Part shown: positions 19,116 through 26,645 of the stretch, piece by piece
How the letters are laid out: each line of letters begins with the position of its first letter
Position numbering within the stretch: position 1 is the first letter of the stretch
NCBI GenBank assembly: GCA_035566435.1
Contig: DATMRF010000088.1
Span: 17,222-81,221, forward strand
Source: DATMRF01 sp035566435
GTDB taxonomy: Bacteria; Verrucomicrobiota; Verrucomicrobiia; Limisphaerales; UBA8199
Reading direction: 5' to 3'
Length of the DNA stretch: 64,000 bases
Program-made: the position numbers and the translations under genes
The notes under the pieces: generated by a model
What the model was told of the DNA's origin: nothing
What the model saw: only the letters and a program-made list of their open reading frames with translations
The model's database searches: none

Positions 19116-21095
19116 TCATCCTCCAAACAGCTTCGTCACCATCTCGGGCCCGTTTTCGACGAAGATCAGAAACACCCCCATCAGCGCGCCGCCGGCGATG
19201 ATTCCCGACGCCACCGGGAAGGTAAAATCCTCGGCACTTTGGGGCGATGCCTTTTTCCAAATCCAGCCGCTGAACGCGCCCAGAAAGAACAACATGCTGT
19301 AGTACCAGTGAAACGTCCACGCCAGGCCTACGCCCGCCGCTGACGGAAGGTACTTTTGCTGCTTCGGAAACAGCAACGGCAGCACCGCCAGCACCACACC
19401 TGCTGCCAGGCCGATCTCGATGGCCGCGCGTTGAATCGTGTGCAGTTCTCCGATCCCCTTGTTCATCGTCCGCGCTACGGCGCTCCAGATCTGCGCCGAT
19501 GGCGCCGGAAATTGGTCCGAACCAAGGTCCGAGGCCTTCCGAATGATGACGCTGAAAGCCAGCACGCTGACGAGTGTGCCGATGAAGATGCCCGAAAACT
19601 GCGCGATAAACTGCTTTCGCGGGTTCGCCCCCAACAGGTAACCGCTCTTGAGGTCCGTCAGCAGGTCCGCCGACGAAATCGACGCGCCGGACACAATGTT
19701 GGCGCTCATCAATGTCGTTGTGGCGCTGCCTGGATGAACCGTCCCGACAATCATCTGCGTCAATTGACTGATCGGGCTCAGCGGCGTTGTGTCGGTTTCG
19801 CCGGTCACACGGCACGCCACCAGTGCCAGAATGAACGATAACACGAGCGCCAGCGCTGCCACCCAATACGGAATGTTGAACGTCAGTTTGGCCAGGCAAG
19901 CAAGCACCACCAGGGAGACCACCTGCCCGATCAGAAACCATTGCGTCGGTGCCTCTAGCGCGTCCATGGGGTCCTCTCCGTGCCCGCCTCGCCTAAACAA
20001 GTTGCCTAAGTTGCGGAAGGCTCGCAGCGAAGTTCTCCATTGAAACAGAAAGCTCAAAATCCCGGAGCTGACCATGCATGCCACACCGCCCCAGAGAGTC
20101 CACGGCACCACGTTGCGGAAGCCGCCTTCCGTGGAAATATATCCGTGATGCTGAAGGATCGGCACATATACCGCCCAGCACAATGTGCCGCTGACCAGCA
20201 TGCTCAGGCACACGCGCATCCCGGAGATCGCGCCCGCTGCCACGAAAATCGCGTCCCAGGAGAACACGGCTGTCCGCCCCTTCCAGAGCGCGAAGGCTTC
20301 CTTTCCGACCAGCAACCTTTGGACCTTATTAATCAGCGCGCCGCTGGACCACTCCGCTAGGTGCGTCGCCCCGTGAAACCATTTCTTCACCAACCCATCG
20401 ACGACCTCAAGGCCCCCAGCCCAGAAGTTATCCAACGCCGCCAGGAGGCCAGCCAGTCCGAGCGCTTTGGCCGCGCGCATCCCTTTTCGGCCGTGCGAAT
20501 GCAGCGCCTTCAAAGTCTCGGCCGCAGCCACACCACTGGGAAATCGCAGTTGCTCGATATTGATCATCTGCCGCTTCATCGGAATCGCCATCGTCACCCC
20601 CAAAACCGCCATGAAAAACACCCAGACCATCGTCAGCCCCAGCGGCAGCGGCGCGCCTGTGATCAGGATGTACGCTGGAAAGGCCGAAACCAGCGTCGTC
20701 CCGGTCGAATACCCCGCCGCACTGGCGGTCGATTGCATGCAATTGTTCTCCAGAATCGTCATCTTCGTCTTCGCGATCCCCATCCCGTGCAGGCTCGTCC
20801 AGATCGCGTAAGACAAAATGCAAGCCGTGATGGCGACCCCGAAACCCCAGCCGGATTTCAACCCGATGTAAAGATTGGTCAGCGAAAGCACTCCCCCCAA
20901 AATCGAGCCCATGATTACCGCCCGCCAGGTGAGCTGGGGCATGCTGTCCCCCCGGCCCTTGTACACCTTCTCCAGCCATTGGCGTTCTATTTCCTCCGGC
21001 GTCCCCTCAAAGCCATCAACGTAAAGCTTGAAATCTTCCGAGTTTTCGGCGGGCGTTTCCGGCGTCCCGTCCGTTGGGGTCGATTCATGACTCAT
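19116..21095 (-). CDS. OPT family oligopeptide transporter
   Basis: This 659-residue OPT transporter starts at the ATG at 21095 (MSHESTPTDGTPE), after a frame that is open upstream but repeat-like. A polar N-terminus is followed by the family entry LTWRAVIMGSILGGVLSLTN and LYIGLKSGWGFG. About 14-16 helices follow, with QSTASAAGYSTGTTLVSAF, NIVSGASISSADLLTDLKSG and YLLGANPRKQFIAQ, a set typical of the bacterial OPT/YSL-like branch. The C-terminus has FPVASGIIAGGALMGV. It is only distantly like the OPT gene at 4794-6629, so the two probably differ in substrate. Confidence 0.93.
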   Translation of the reverse strand: MSHESTPTDGTPETPAENSEDFKLYVDGFEGTPEEIERQWLEKVYKGRGDSMPQLTWRAVIMGSILGGVLSLTNLYIGLKSGWGFGVAITACILSYAIWTSLHGMGIAKTKMTILENNCMQSTASAAGYSTGTTLVSAFPAYILITGAPLPLGLTMVWVFFMAVLGVTMAIPMKRQMINIEQLRFPSGVAAAETLKALHSHGRKGMRAAKALGLAGLLAALDNFWAGGLEVVDGLVKKWFHGATHLAEWSSGALINKVQRLLVGKEAFALWKGRTAVFSWDAIFVAAGAISGMRVCLSMLVSGTLCWAVYVPILQHHGYISTEGGFRNVVPWTLWGGVACMVSSGILSFLFQWRTSLRAFRNLGNLFRRGGHGEDPMDALEAPTQWFLIGQVVSLVVLACLAKLTFNIPYWVAALALVLSFILALVACRVTGETDTTPLSPISQLTQMIVGTVHPGSATTTLMSANIVSGASISSADLLTDLKSGYLLGANPRKQFIAQFSGIFIGTLVSVLAFSVIIRKASDLGSDQFPAPSAQIWSAVARTMNKGIGELHTIQRAAIEIGLAAGVVLAVLPLLFPKQQKYLPSAAGVGLAWTFHWYYSMLFFLGAFSGWIWKKASPQSAEDFTFPVASGIIAGGALMGVFLIFVENGPEMVTKLFGG

Positions 21096-21426
21096 ACGTG
21101 TCTGGGGCGGATTGTCACGTGCCACCCACCATTGAGCGAGGCTTTTTTTCGGCGAAGCGACTCTTACGCCAACGCCATCAAATCGTCCTCCTCCTCCTCC
21201 GCTCGTAATCATCCTCCTCCTCGTCGTCCTCGTAATCGTAACCGATCCGTTTGCTTCGTCTTCTTTTCAGCTTGATTACCTGGACGACGATCACCACGAC
21301 CAGGCCAAGCACCTGATAACCTGACAACTTGATAACCTGACAACTTGAAAACTTGATAACCCGAGAACCTTCCGCCCTGACACCCCTCCCTCTTGCCAAT
21401 CTCGCGTCGTAGCGCACATTGAACGC
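21096..21426. repeat. gene-free stretch: acidic-codon trinucleotide repeat and octamer array
   Basis: Two unlike repeat tracts fill this 331-base gap. At 21180-21253 the plus strand carries TCCTC/TCGTC-type triplets ending TCGTAATCGTAACCGATCCG; a closely similar string appears at 45617-45653 and, inverted, at 56702-56752. At 21312-21368 there is an 8-base array: TGATAACC TGACAACT, twice, then drifting copies. The frames that cross here (rich in D, E and R) are repeat artefacts. Confidence 0.65.
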
Positions 21427-22488
21427 GTGGCCGGAACACCCTTATCGCCGCGTGGCCGGGGCGCAGTGACCAACCCGCCCAACCGCTTCGAGCGCATCTC
21501 GCTCGAACGCGACGCCGACTGGAACCCGGAAGACGACCCCGCGCCGAAGACCCAGTTCCTGCGCGACCTCTCGCAGAGCATCATCAGCTACAACGACAGC
21601 CCGGACCTTCCCTTCAACGCGAGCCTCAACCCGTACCGCGGCTGCGAGCACGGCTGCTCCTATTGCTACGCCCGCAACACCCATGAGTACCTGGGCTTTT
21701 CCGCCGGCCTCGATTTCGAGAGCAAAATCATGGTCAAGGAAAATGCACCCGAGCTGCTCCGCCGCGAGCTGTCATCGCCTAAGTGGAAACCGCAAACACT
21801 GGCCATGAGCGGCGTCACCGACTGCTACCAACCCGTCGAACGCCGGCTGCAGTTGACCCGCAAGTGCCTCGGCGTATTGGCTGAGTTCCGTAACCCGGTC
21901 AGCATCATCACGAAGAACTACCTGGTGACCCGCGATCTCGACCTGTTGCGTGAGTTGGCCGCACACCAGGCCGTGGTCGTGCACCTTTCCATCAACTCCC
22001 TCGATAGCGAACTCGCCCGCCTGCTCGAACCACGCGCCGCGTCGCCGAAATTGCGCCTGGCAGCCGTGGAGGCTTTGGCCAAGGCTGGCGTGCCGGTGGG
22101 CGTGTTGGTAGCCCCGGTCATCCCTGCGCTCAACGACCACGAAATCCCCTCCGTCCTCGCGGCGGCCAAAGCCGTGGGAGCCGGTTGGGCCTACACCGAA
22201 GTCCTGCGACTGCCGCTAAAGGTCGCGCCGATCTTTGAGCAATGGCTCGACCGGAACGTTCCGGGGAAAAAGGACAAAGTGCTCGGTCGTATCCGAGCCA
22301 TCCGTGGCGGTAAACTGAACGACCCCCGCTTCGGCTCCCGCATGCGCGGCGAAGGCATTTTCGCCGACCAGATTTCCCAAATGTTCCACGTCGCCCGCCG
22401 CAAAGTGGGCCTGCCCGAAGACGGCCCCGAGCTCTCCACCGCCGCCTTCCGCCGGCCCGCCGGCTCGCAGTTGGCGCTGGGGCTTTAA
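21427..22488 (+). CDS. PA0069 family radical SAM protein
   Basis: This is a 353-residue radical S-adenosylmethionine enzyme related to spore photoproduct lyase-like proteins. The family start RGRGAVTNPPNRFE follows a GTG start at 21427. The iron-sulfur cysteines are C73, C77 and C80 in CEHGCSYCYAR (CxxxCxxC). Later landmarks are MSGVTDCYQPVERRL, PVSIITKNYLVTRD and APVIPALNDHEIP, typical of PA0069/Rv2578c-type proteins. The reaction is unknown. It stands alone on the plus strand, with convergent minus-strand genes after it. Confidence 0.92.
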   Translation: MAGTPLSPRGRGAVTNPPNRFERISLERDADWNPEDDPAPKTQFLRDLSQSIISYNDSPDLPFNASLNPYRGCEHGCSYCYARNTHEYLGFSAGLDFESKIMVKENAPELLRRELSSPKWKPQTLAMSGVTDCYQPVERRLQLTRKCLGVLAEFRNPVSIITKNYLVTRDLDLLRELAAHQAVVVHLSINSLDSELARLLEPRAASPKLRLAAVEALAKAGVPVGVLVAPVIPALNDHEIPSVLAAAKAVGAGWAYTEVLRLPLKVAPIFEQWLDRNVPGKKDKVLGRIRAIRGGKLNDPRFGSRMRGEGIFADQISQMFHVARRKVGLPEDGPELSTAAFRRPAGSQLALGL

Positions 22489-22550
22489 CCTATCCGCATT
22501 AGCTCTGGCTTGGTCGATGAACTGCCGGACGCCAGCCAGCGCGAGTTGGC

Positions 22551-22645
22551 CCGAAGGGGTAGCGCAGATTTTTAAACTGCTGTATCGCCGATTTTCAATC
22601 GCTAGGCCGTCGTCTGCTTGTGGATCGCGAGTACGGTACAGCGGT
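22551..22645. repeat. palindromic element, GTAGCGCAGATT family, copy B
   Basis: GAAGGGGTAGCGCAGATTTT is followed by AAACTGCTGTATCGCCGATTTTCAA, split here as it matches copy A almost base for base over its first 40 positions. It occupies the gap between the convergent radical SAM gene and the MshEN-like gene. The closing arm is weaker than in copies A and C. Confidence 0.65.
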
Positions 22646-22648
22646 CCC

Positions 22649-22948
22649 TCACCTGTCCCCCGCTCCAGCTCCCACATACAAGGTCCGCAGGAACTTGTCT
22701 AACTGACCCTCGTCCGCCGACCTAAACTCCAGTTCGTGCTGCAAAACGTGGGCCAGTGTGTCGACTACGTCCAGCTCGGGCGAACCGGCAGTGGCGATGA
22801 CCAGGCAATCTGAGCTTTCGAAGACGGGCAATGCTCGGTACCTCCAGGCCCAATGTCTTGGGACGCATCGGAGCAATTCCAGCGTGAACTTGACCGTCGT
22901 GAGGTCAATCCTTTCGCCTCCAGAGCCCATGAATTCTTCAAGCCGCAT
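22649..22948 (-). CDS. stand-alone MshEN (GspE N-terminal-like) domain protein
   Basis: This is a 99-residue soluble protein. From about residue 18 it reads FTLELLRCVPRHWAWRYRAL, then PVFESSDCLVIATAGSPE and DVVDTLAHVLQHELEF, closing with DKFLRTLYVGAG. This is the layout of the GspE/PilB N-terminal (MshEN) domain: a helix with L-x-x-I/V-P, then the R-Y-x-x-x-P strand, the L-x-V-A strand, and the closing Y-G. MshEN domains of MshE bind c-di-GMP. Here it has no ATPase attached. It lies 27 bases downstream of the GNAT gene on the same strand and may be cotranscribed. The family call is from pattern alone. Confidence 0.6.
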   Translation of the reverse strand: MRLEEFMGSGGERIDLTTVKFTLELLRCVPRHWAWRYRALPVFESSDCLVIATAGSPELDVVDTLAHVLQHELEFRSADEGQLDKFLRTLYVGAGAGDR

Positions 22949-22975
22949 ATAGTCATGAGCTGGGCGCCACCGTGC

Positions 22976-23461
22976 TCACAGCAACAGCTCAAAGAATACG
23001 ACATCCAGCCAGCGGTCAAACTTCCGGCCCACCTGCGAAAACTGGCCGACCCGCGAAAAGTCGAACGACTCCAGCAGCCCGATGCTCGCGGTCGACTCGC
23101 TGCAACACCCGCCTACGATTACGTGGTGTCCAAGCGCCCGCGCCCGACTCAGGAGCTCTCTCATTATCGCCCGCCCAATGCCTCGGCGATGATAATCCTG
23201 GTGGATGTAAACAGATACCTCGACGGTTTGGGCGTAAGCCGCGCGGCTGCGGAATGGACCCAACGCTCCCCAGCCGACGACTGACTCCGAAAGCTCCGCT
23301 ACGACTACGGGATGAGCTTCCGGCCGGCCCTCAAGCCATTTGAGACGCTCGTCTAGGCTGACCGGCTGCGTAATGAAGGTCGCCGTGGAATGGGTCACGT
23401 AATGGTTCAGGATGTCGTTAATCGCTGGGGCGTCAGCTTGCGTCGCGGTGCGGATTCTCAT
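22976..23461 (-). CDS. GNAT family N-acetyltransferase (phosphinothricin acetyltransferase-like)
   Basis: This 161-residue acetyl-CoA-dependent acetyltransferase starts MRIRTATQADAPAINDILNH; an ATG three codons upstream at 23470 is equally good. The N-terminal block continues YVTHSTATF, as in the Pat/Bar subfamily. The acetyl-CoA loop is YHRRGIGRAIM, with the Q/R-x-x-G-x-G/A signature, and VEVSVYIHQDY is the preceding strand. A GGCCSESTASIGLLESFDF block completes the fold. The natural substrate may be an amino acid or a related amine. The frame is open upstream to 23662 but that part lacks GNAT similarity. Confidence 0.9.
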   Translation of the reverse strand: MRIRTATQADAPAINDILNHYVTHSTATFITQPVSLDERLKWLEGRPEAHPVVVAELSESVVGWGALGPFRSRAAYAQTVEVSVYIHQDYHRRGIGRAIMRELLSRARALGHHVIVGGCCSESTASIGLLESFDFSRVGQFSQVGRKFDRWLDVVFFELLL

Positions 23462-23679
23462 CGCATTCATTCCGTTCTCAAACGCGAGCATTGTCACGAG
23501 CCTATGGTCCGCGGTCAACGCCGCTATCGGCCCCAATTCCCTTTGCCGAAGGGTCTTTGCTTCCTTCTTCTTTCTGGATGGGCATCCAGCCCGAATTCCT
23601 TTGGCTAAGATCGCGACTCGTGAGATATTGGAAGACACCAGAATGCGGTTAACTAGCAGCACCCAACCGAAAGAGGGTT

Positions 23680-24105
23680 ATGAAACTCAAAATAAGCCGA
23701 ACAGATGTCTGGGCCGCCCCGCTCGAAGATCGGCCCGGCGGACTGGCCGACAAACTCGCTTCGCTGGCTGAAGCCGGCGCGAACCTGGAGTTCATCATCG
23801 CGCGCCGCACGCCGGAACGCTCGGGTCAAGGCGTGGTATTCGTCACACCACTCAAAGGAGCCAAGCAAGTGAAGGCCGCGGAGGCCGCCGGCTTCTCCAG
23901 AACCGCGAGCCTCCACTCACTGCGGGTCGAAGGCGCCGACAGGAGAGGTGAGGGCGCCAAGCTGGTCCGGGGTTTGGCCGACGCCGGCATCAACCTTCGC
24001 GGCCTCTCCGCCGCGGCTTTTGGCAAACGCTTCGTTTCCTTTCTAGCTCTCGACTCCGCCCACGATGCCGCAAGAGCCGCCGCGGTCTTGAAGAAATTGG
24101 CTTAG
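23680..24105 (+). CDS. ACT domain protein (two ACT-like units)
   Basis: This 141-residue protein has two tandem ACT-like folds. The first has DRPGGLADKLASLAEAGANLEF, the canonical ACT entry DRPG-x-L-x-x-x-x-x-x-x-x-G-x-N. The second has GEGAKLVRGLADAGINLRG followed by a LALDSAHDA strand. ACT domains bind small ligands, usually amino acids, to regulate enzymes; here no catalytic domain is attached, so it is a free-standing regulator or sensor. It is divergent from the GNAT gene and convergent with the nitroreductase, whose stop is 8 bases away. Confidence 0.85.
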   Translation: MKLKISRTDVWAAPLEDRPGGLADKLASLAEAGANLEFIIARRTPERSGQGVVFVTPLKGAKQVKAAEAAGFSRTASLHSLRVEGADRRGEGAKLVRGLADAGINLRGLSAAAFGKRFVSFLALDSAHDAARAAAVLKKLA

Positions 24106-24113
24106 CTCCATTC

Positions 24114-24729
24114 TCACTCTTTAGGGTAGCCCGCCGCTTGGGCGAGGATGATCCGTTGCTCGGGCCTGAGCTTGAAGACCGCGAGCAGCGGCGCGCGGTC
24201 CAAATCGTGCACCACCGTCGCCAGGCCTTCGGAAGCGCAATACAAATACACATTCTGGCTGATATAACCCGTATCTACATCGGCATAAAACGAACGACCC
24301 TCCGGTTTAGCTTTCCTCAGCCGGGAAAGATCGGCGACGAAAAGCAGCGTCACCGGCGCATTCGTTGCAAACGCCTGCCCCCCCGGTCTTGCCGCGGAGG
24401 TCTGGGTTCAGGACGAGTTTGAGGCGGTGAGGCTTGGGCTCGTAAAGGTAAAGCCCCGCCGACAAAGCGACATAACTGTCCACCTCCTGTGAATTCATCG
24501 CCGACGGCGCCGTCCGTCCGCCCGTCTCGGGACGATTAACGCCGAAAGCCGCCCATAGCAGATTTCCCAGCACCGGCGGAGACAGTTTGTCCGGCTTGAA
24601 CTCCCGTACCGTGCGGCGTTGGCGAAGCGTCTCCATGAGTGGCTTGCCGCCGTCGGTCTTGGGAGGCGGCAGGGGAATCGTCTTCACTTCCTCGGCCCCT
24701 GCCACTAGGCCGCTCAAGGCGATCAACAT
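24114..24729 (-). pseudogene. nitroreductase-family protein, split by a frameshift
   Basis: The two halves of a nitroreductase/SagB-type flavoprotein lie in different frames. The first half has METLRQRRTVREF, then LSPPVLGNLLWAAFGVNRP and RTAPSAMNSQ, and runs to HRLKLVLNPDLRGKTGG. The second half, beginning TLLFVADLSRL, has DTGYISQNVYLYCASEGLA and closes PEQRIILAQAAGYP. The break is at a run of seven Gs (24378-24384 as C on the plus strand); six would restore KTGGQAF and join the frames. This may be a true mutation, phase-variable slippage or a sequencing error. The ATG at 24729 starts a short signal-like helix (MLIALSGLVAGA); the longer frame to 24852 runs through a palindromic element. Confidence 0.8.
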
Positions 24730-24758
24730 TGCGAACCAGTTGCGTAGGATCTCGCAAG

Positions 24759-24789
24759 GTAGGGTGCGCTGTCCCCAGCGCGCCGCCCC
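24759..24789. repeat. GGGCGCGCTG-type palindrome, copy near nitroreductase
   Basis: The plus strand reads GTAGGGTGCGCTGTCCCCAG, then CGCGCCGCC, a GCGCTG/CAGCGC hairpin with a GTCCC loop. It matches the element at 55183-55208. It lies just upstream of the probable nitroreductase start. Confidence 0.6.
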
Positions 24790-24869
24790 AGGCGCAATGC
24801 GAACCCTCGGATTTACGCTCCAACTGATTTTCCGGTAGGTGCTTTGTCTCATGGTTTGCCTTTTTGTGT

Positions 24870-25535
24870 TTAGGAGAGAAGCACGATCCAGAACAAATGT
24901 CGCAGGTGAATCAGCAGCGCCCACCACCAGGCTAAAAGCACTCCACCGCGCAAAAAGAAATAGACCGACAAAAAACCGCCTGCGACCCGGAACACCAGTA
25001 AGCCCACTAGCATCAGCGGCGGGATGGGCTCCGGCGCCGCGCGGTTCTTCATCGCGAACACAAATAACCCGAACAAAACGGTCAAGACCACGGCCAGCTC
25101 CACCCGCTGAAACAACCGCAGCAGCCACGCAAACGGCGCGAACACCAGGAAAAGTTGCGCAAACCCCAGGCTGAAGAGTGTCATCGCCACCCACTGCGGA
25201 ACGTTGGCGGGATAATCCTCGGGCGTGCGGACGCGCAGAGCGGGGTCCAACAGCAACTCAAGCAGAATCGCGGTGACGATACCGAGCACGGTCGCCCACG
25301 TCCAGGTTCCGGGCGCAAGGTCGAGCGCAAAGACGGGCCGCCGGCTATACTTCGTGTGCCAGGCAAAAACGAACGCCCAAAGTACTGTGCCTCCAAGAAA
25401 CACTAGCGCTTCCAGATACCAGGTCGGGTAATGCAGTTGCGGAGCTTGCATCAGCCGCGGATAACAGGCCACCGAAGTGCACAGCGCCGCCACCGTTGCT
25501 GATTTGATGACCTCGGGTTGCCCAAGCGCGCGCAT
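24870..25535 (-). CDS. polytopic membrane protein, possibly CPBP-like
   Basis: This 221-residue protein is hydrophobic with about six helices (for example YLEALVFLGGTVLWAFVF, TWATVLGIVTAILLELLL and VVLTVLFGLFVFAM). The C-terminus RGGVLLAWWWALLIHLRHL is like the final helix of CPBP (CAAX protease and bacteriocin-processing) proteins, but the EExxxR and HxxxN catalytic motifs are not clear, so activity is uncertain. It lies upstream of the nitroreductase on the same strand, about 140 bases away. An internal ATG at 25451 (MQAPQLHYP) is another possible start. Confidence 0.6.
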   Translation of the reverse strand: MRALGQPEVIKSATVAALCTSVACYPRLMQAPQLHYPTWYLEALVFLGGTVLWAFVFAWHTKYSRRPVFALDLAPGTWTWATVLGIVTAILLELLLDPALRVRTPEDYPANVPQWVAMTLFSLGFAQLFLVFAPFAWLLRLFQRVELAVVLTVLFGLFVFAMKNRAAPEPIPPLMLVGLLVFRVAGGFLSVYFFLRGGVLLAWWWALLIHLRHLFWIVLLS

Positions 25536-26645
25536 GACGCCAGTTTACCCGGCAAGCTCGGCAGCGACAGCGCTAATTCTCCACCGCCTTCTATCTTCGA
25601 ATTTCCATCTTCTATTGCCCTCGGCGGGACGCTCGGGACGCCCTGGGACGTCCCCCTTCCCGTCCCAAGGCGATCCGCCCTCGGCCTCTGTTGAAACCTG
25701 AACTCTCAAATCCAATCCTTCCCTGTCCCTCGACTAGCCGTGAACGGCTTAACCTGACCATCCCACGCATGATACCTCGGGACGCTTGGGACACCCTGGG
25801 ACGTTGCCACCCCGTCCCCGTCCTTTGACGCTCAGATCGCCCCTCGGCAGGTCTGGGACGGCTCCGGGACGACCCTGGGACGGCACCTGGGACGGCCCAA
25901 AAATCGCCAAAATCCCTCGGTAAATACGGGCTTGGGACACTGGGACGGCTAAAAAGCACCCCCCCCTGCGCGCACACAACATCTTCCACCCCTTCTTCCC
26001 TCCCTTGTCGCCCCTGGACTTTGGCCGTCGAACTTCGACTAACTTCGACTTAAATTCCCCCGCCCCAGTCCGCGGTTCCGTAGCCGACCAATCCCGACCA
26101 ATCCTGACCAATCCCGACCAATCCCAAGTAATCCCGAGTCCGGAACATTTTTCTTTTAGCCAGTTAAGCTAATTTAATCTAATTTAAGCTAGATTAAACT
26201 AATTAAACATAGAGTGCCCCATGAACAGCCCGGCCGCTCGGAACACCATGGGCTGTGGTAGGCTACGGTAGGCTGTGGTAGGCTTGCCGACCCAGTGTCT
26301 CCTGTCTGGTTCAACCCTCCGGGTTCTCCCCCCGGCACATCAGCGCCACCAGAACATTAGTCTCCCGCATCTCCTCACCTCGGGTCGAGACCAACGACCG
26401 TAGCCTCGGCGAAGGAGCATCACGCACCTCGGACCACGCGCCACGTTTCACGCATCACCCCTCCTATCTGCACCCATCTGCAGCCATCTGCAGGTATCTG
26501 CACCCTTTTCCTCCGGCGGCGCACCTCGGGTCCGCCCGCCCCCTTCACCCTCTCTGGAATTTGGACTTTGGACCGTGGATCGTTGAACGCATGATTTTAC
26601 GTGACTCTCGCCAGACTTTCGGCCAGTATCAGGCCGCATTTTGCT
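25536..26645. repeat. 1.1-kb non-coding region of several phased short-repeat arrays
   Basis: This stretch holds no gene. It contains different arrays one after another. GGGAC words spaced 9-12 bases lie at 25625-25652, 25783-25806, 25853-25893 and 25932-25949. ACCAATCCCG units of 10 bases are at 26088-26138. AT-rich TTAAGCTAA/TTTAATCTAA words are at 26160-26206. TGTGGTAGGC units of 10 bases are at 26255-26284. CATCTGCAGC-type units of 10 bases are at 26465-26503. Most have a period near one DNA turn. The motifs are unrelated to each other in sequence, but the spacing is shared. Confidence 0.75.

Noticed and set aside
21178..21417. A 79-codon frame with a YDYEDDEEEDDYERRRR end.
   Set aside because: Its composition comes from the triplet and octamer repeats; it has no ribosome site and no conserved feature.
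25536..26645. Possible CRISPR array.
   Set aside because: The repeats are only about 10 bases, degenerate and without unique spacers, and there are no cas genes.
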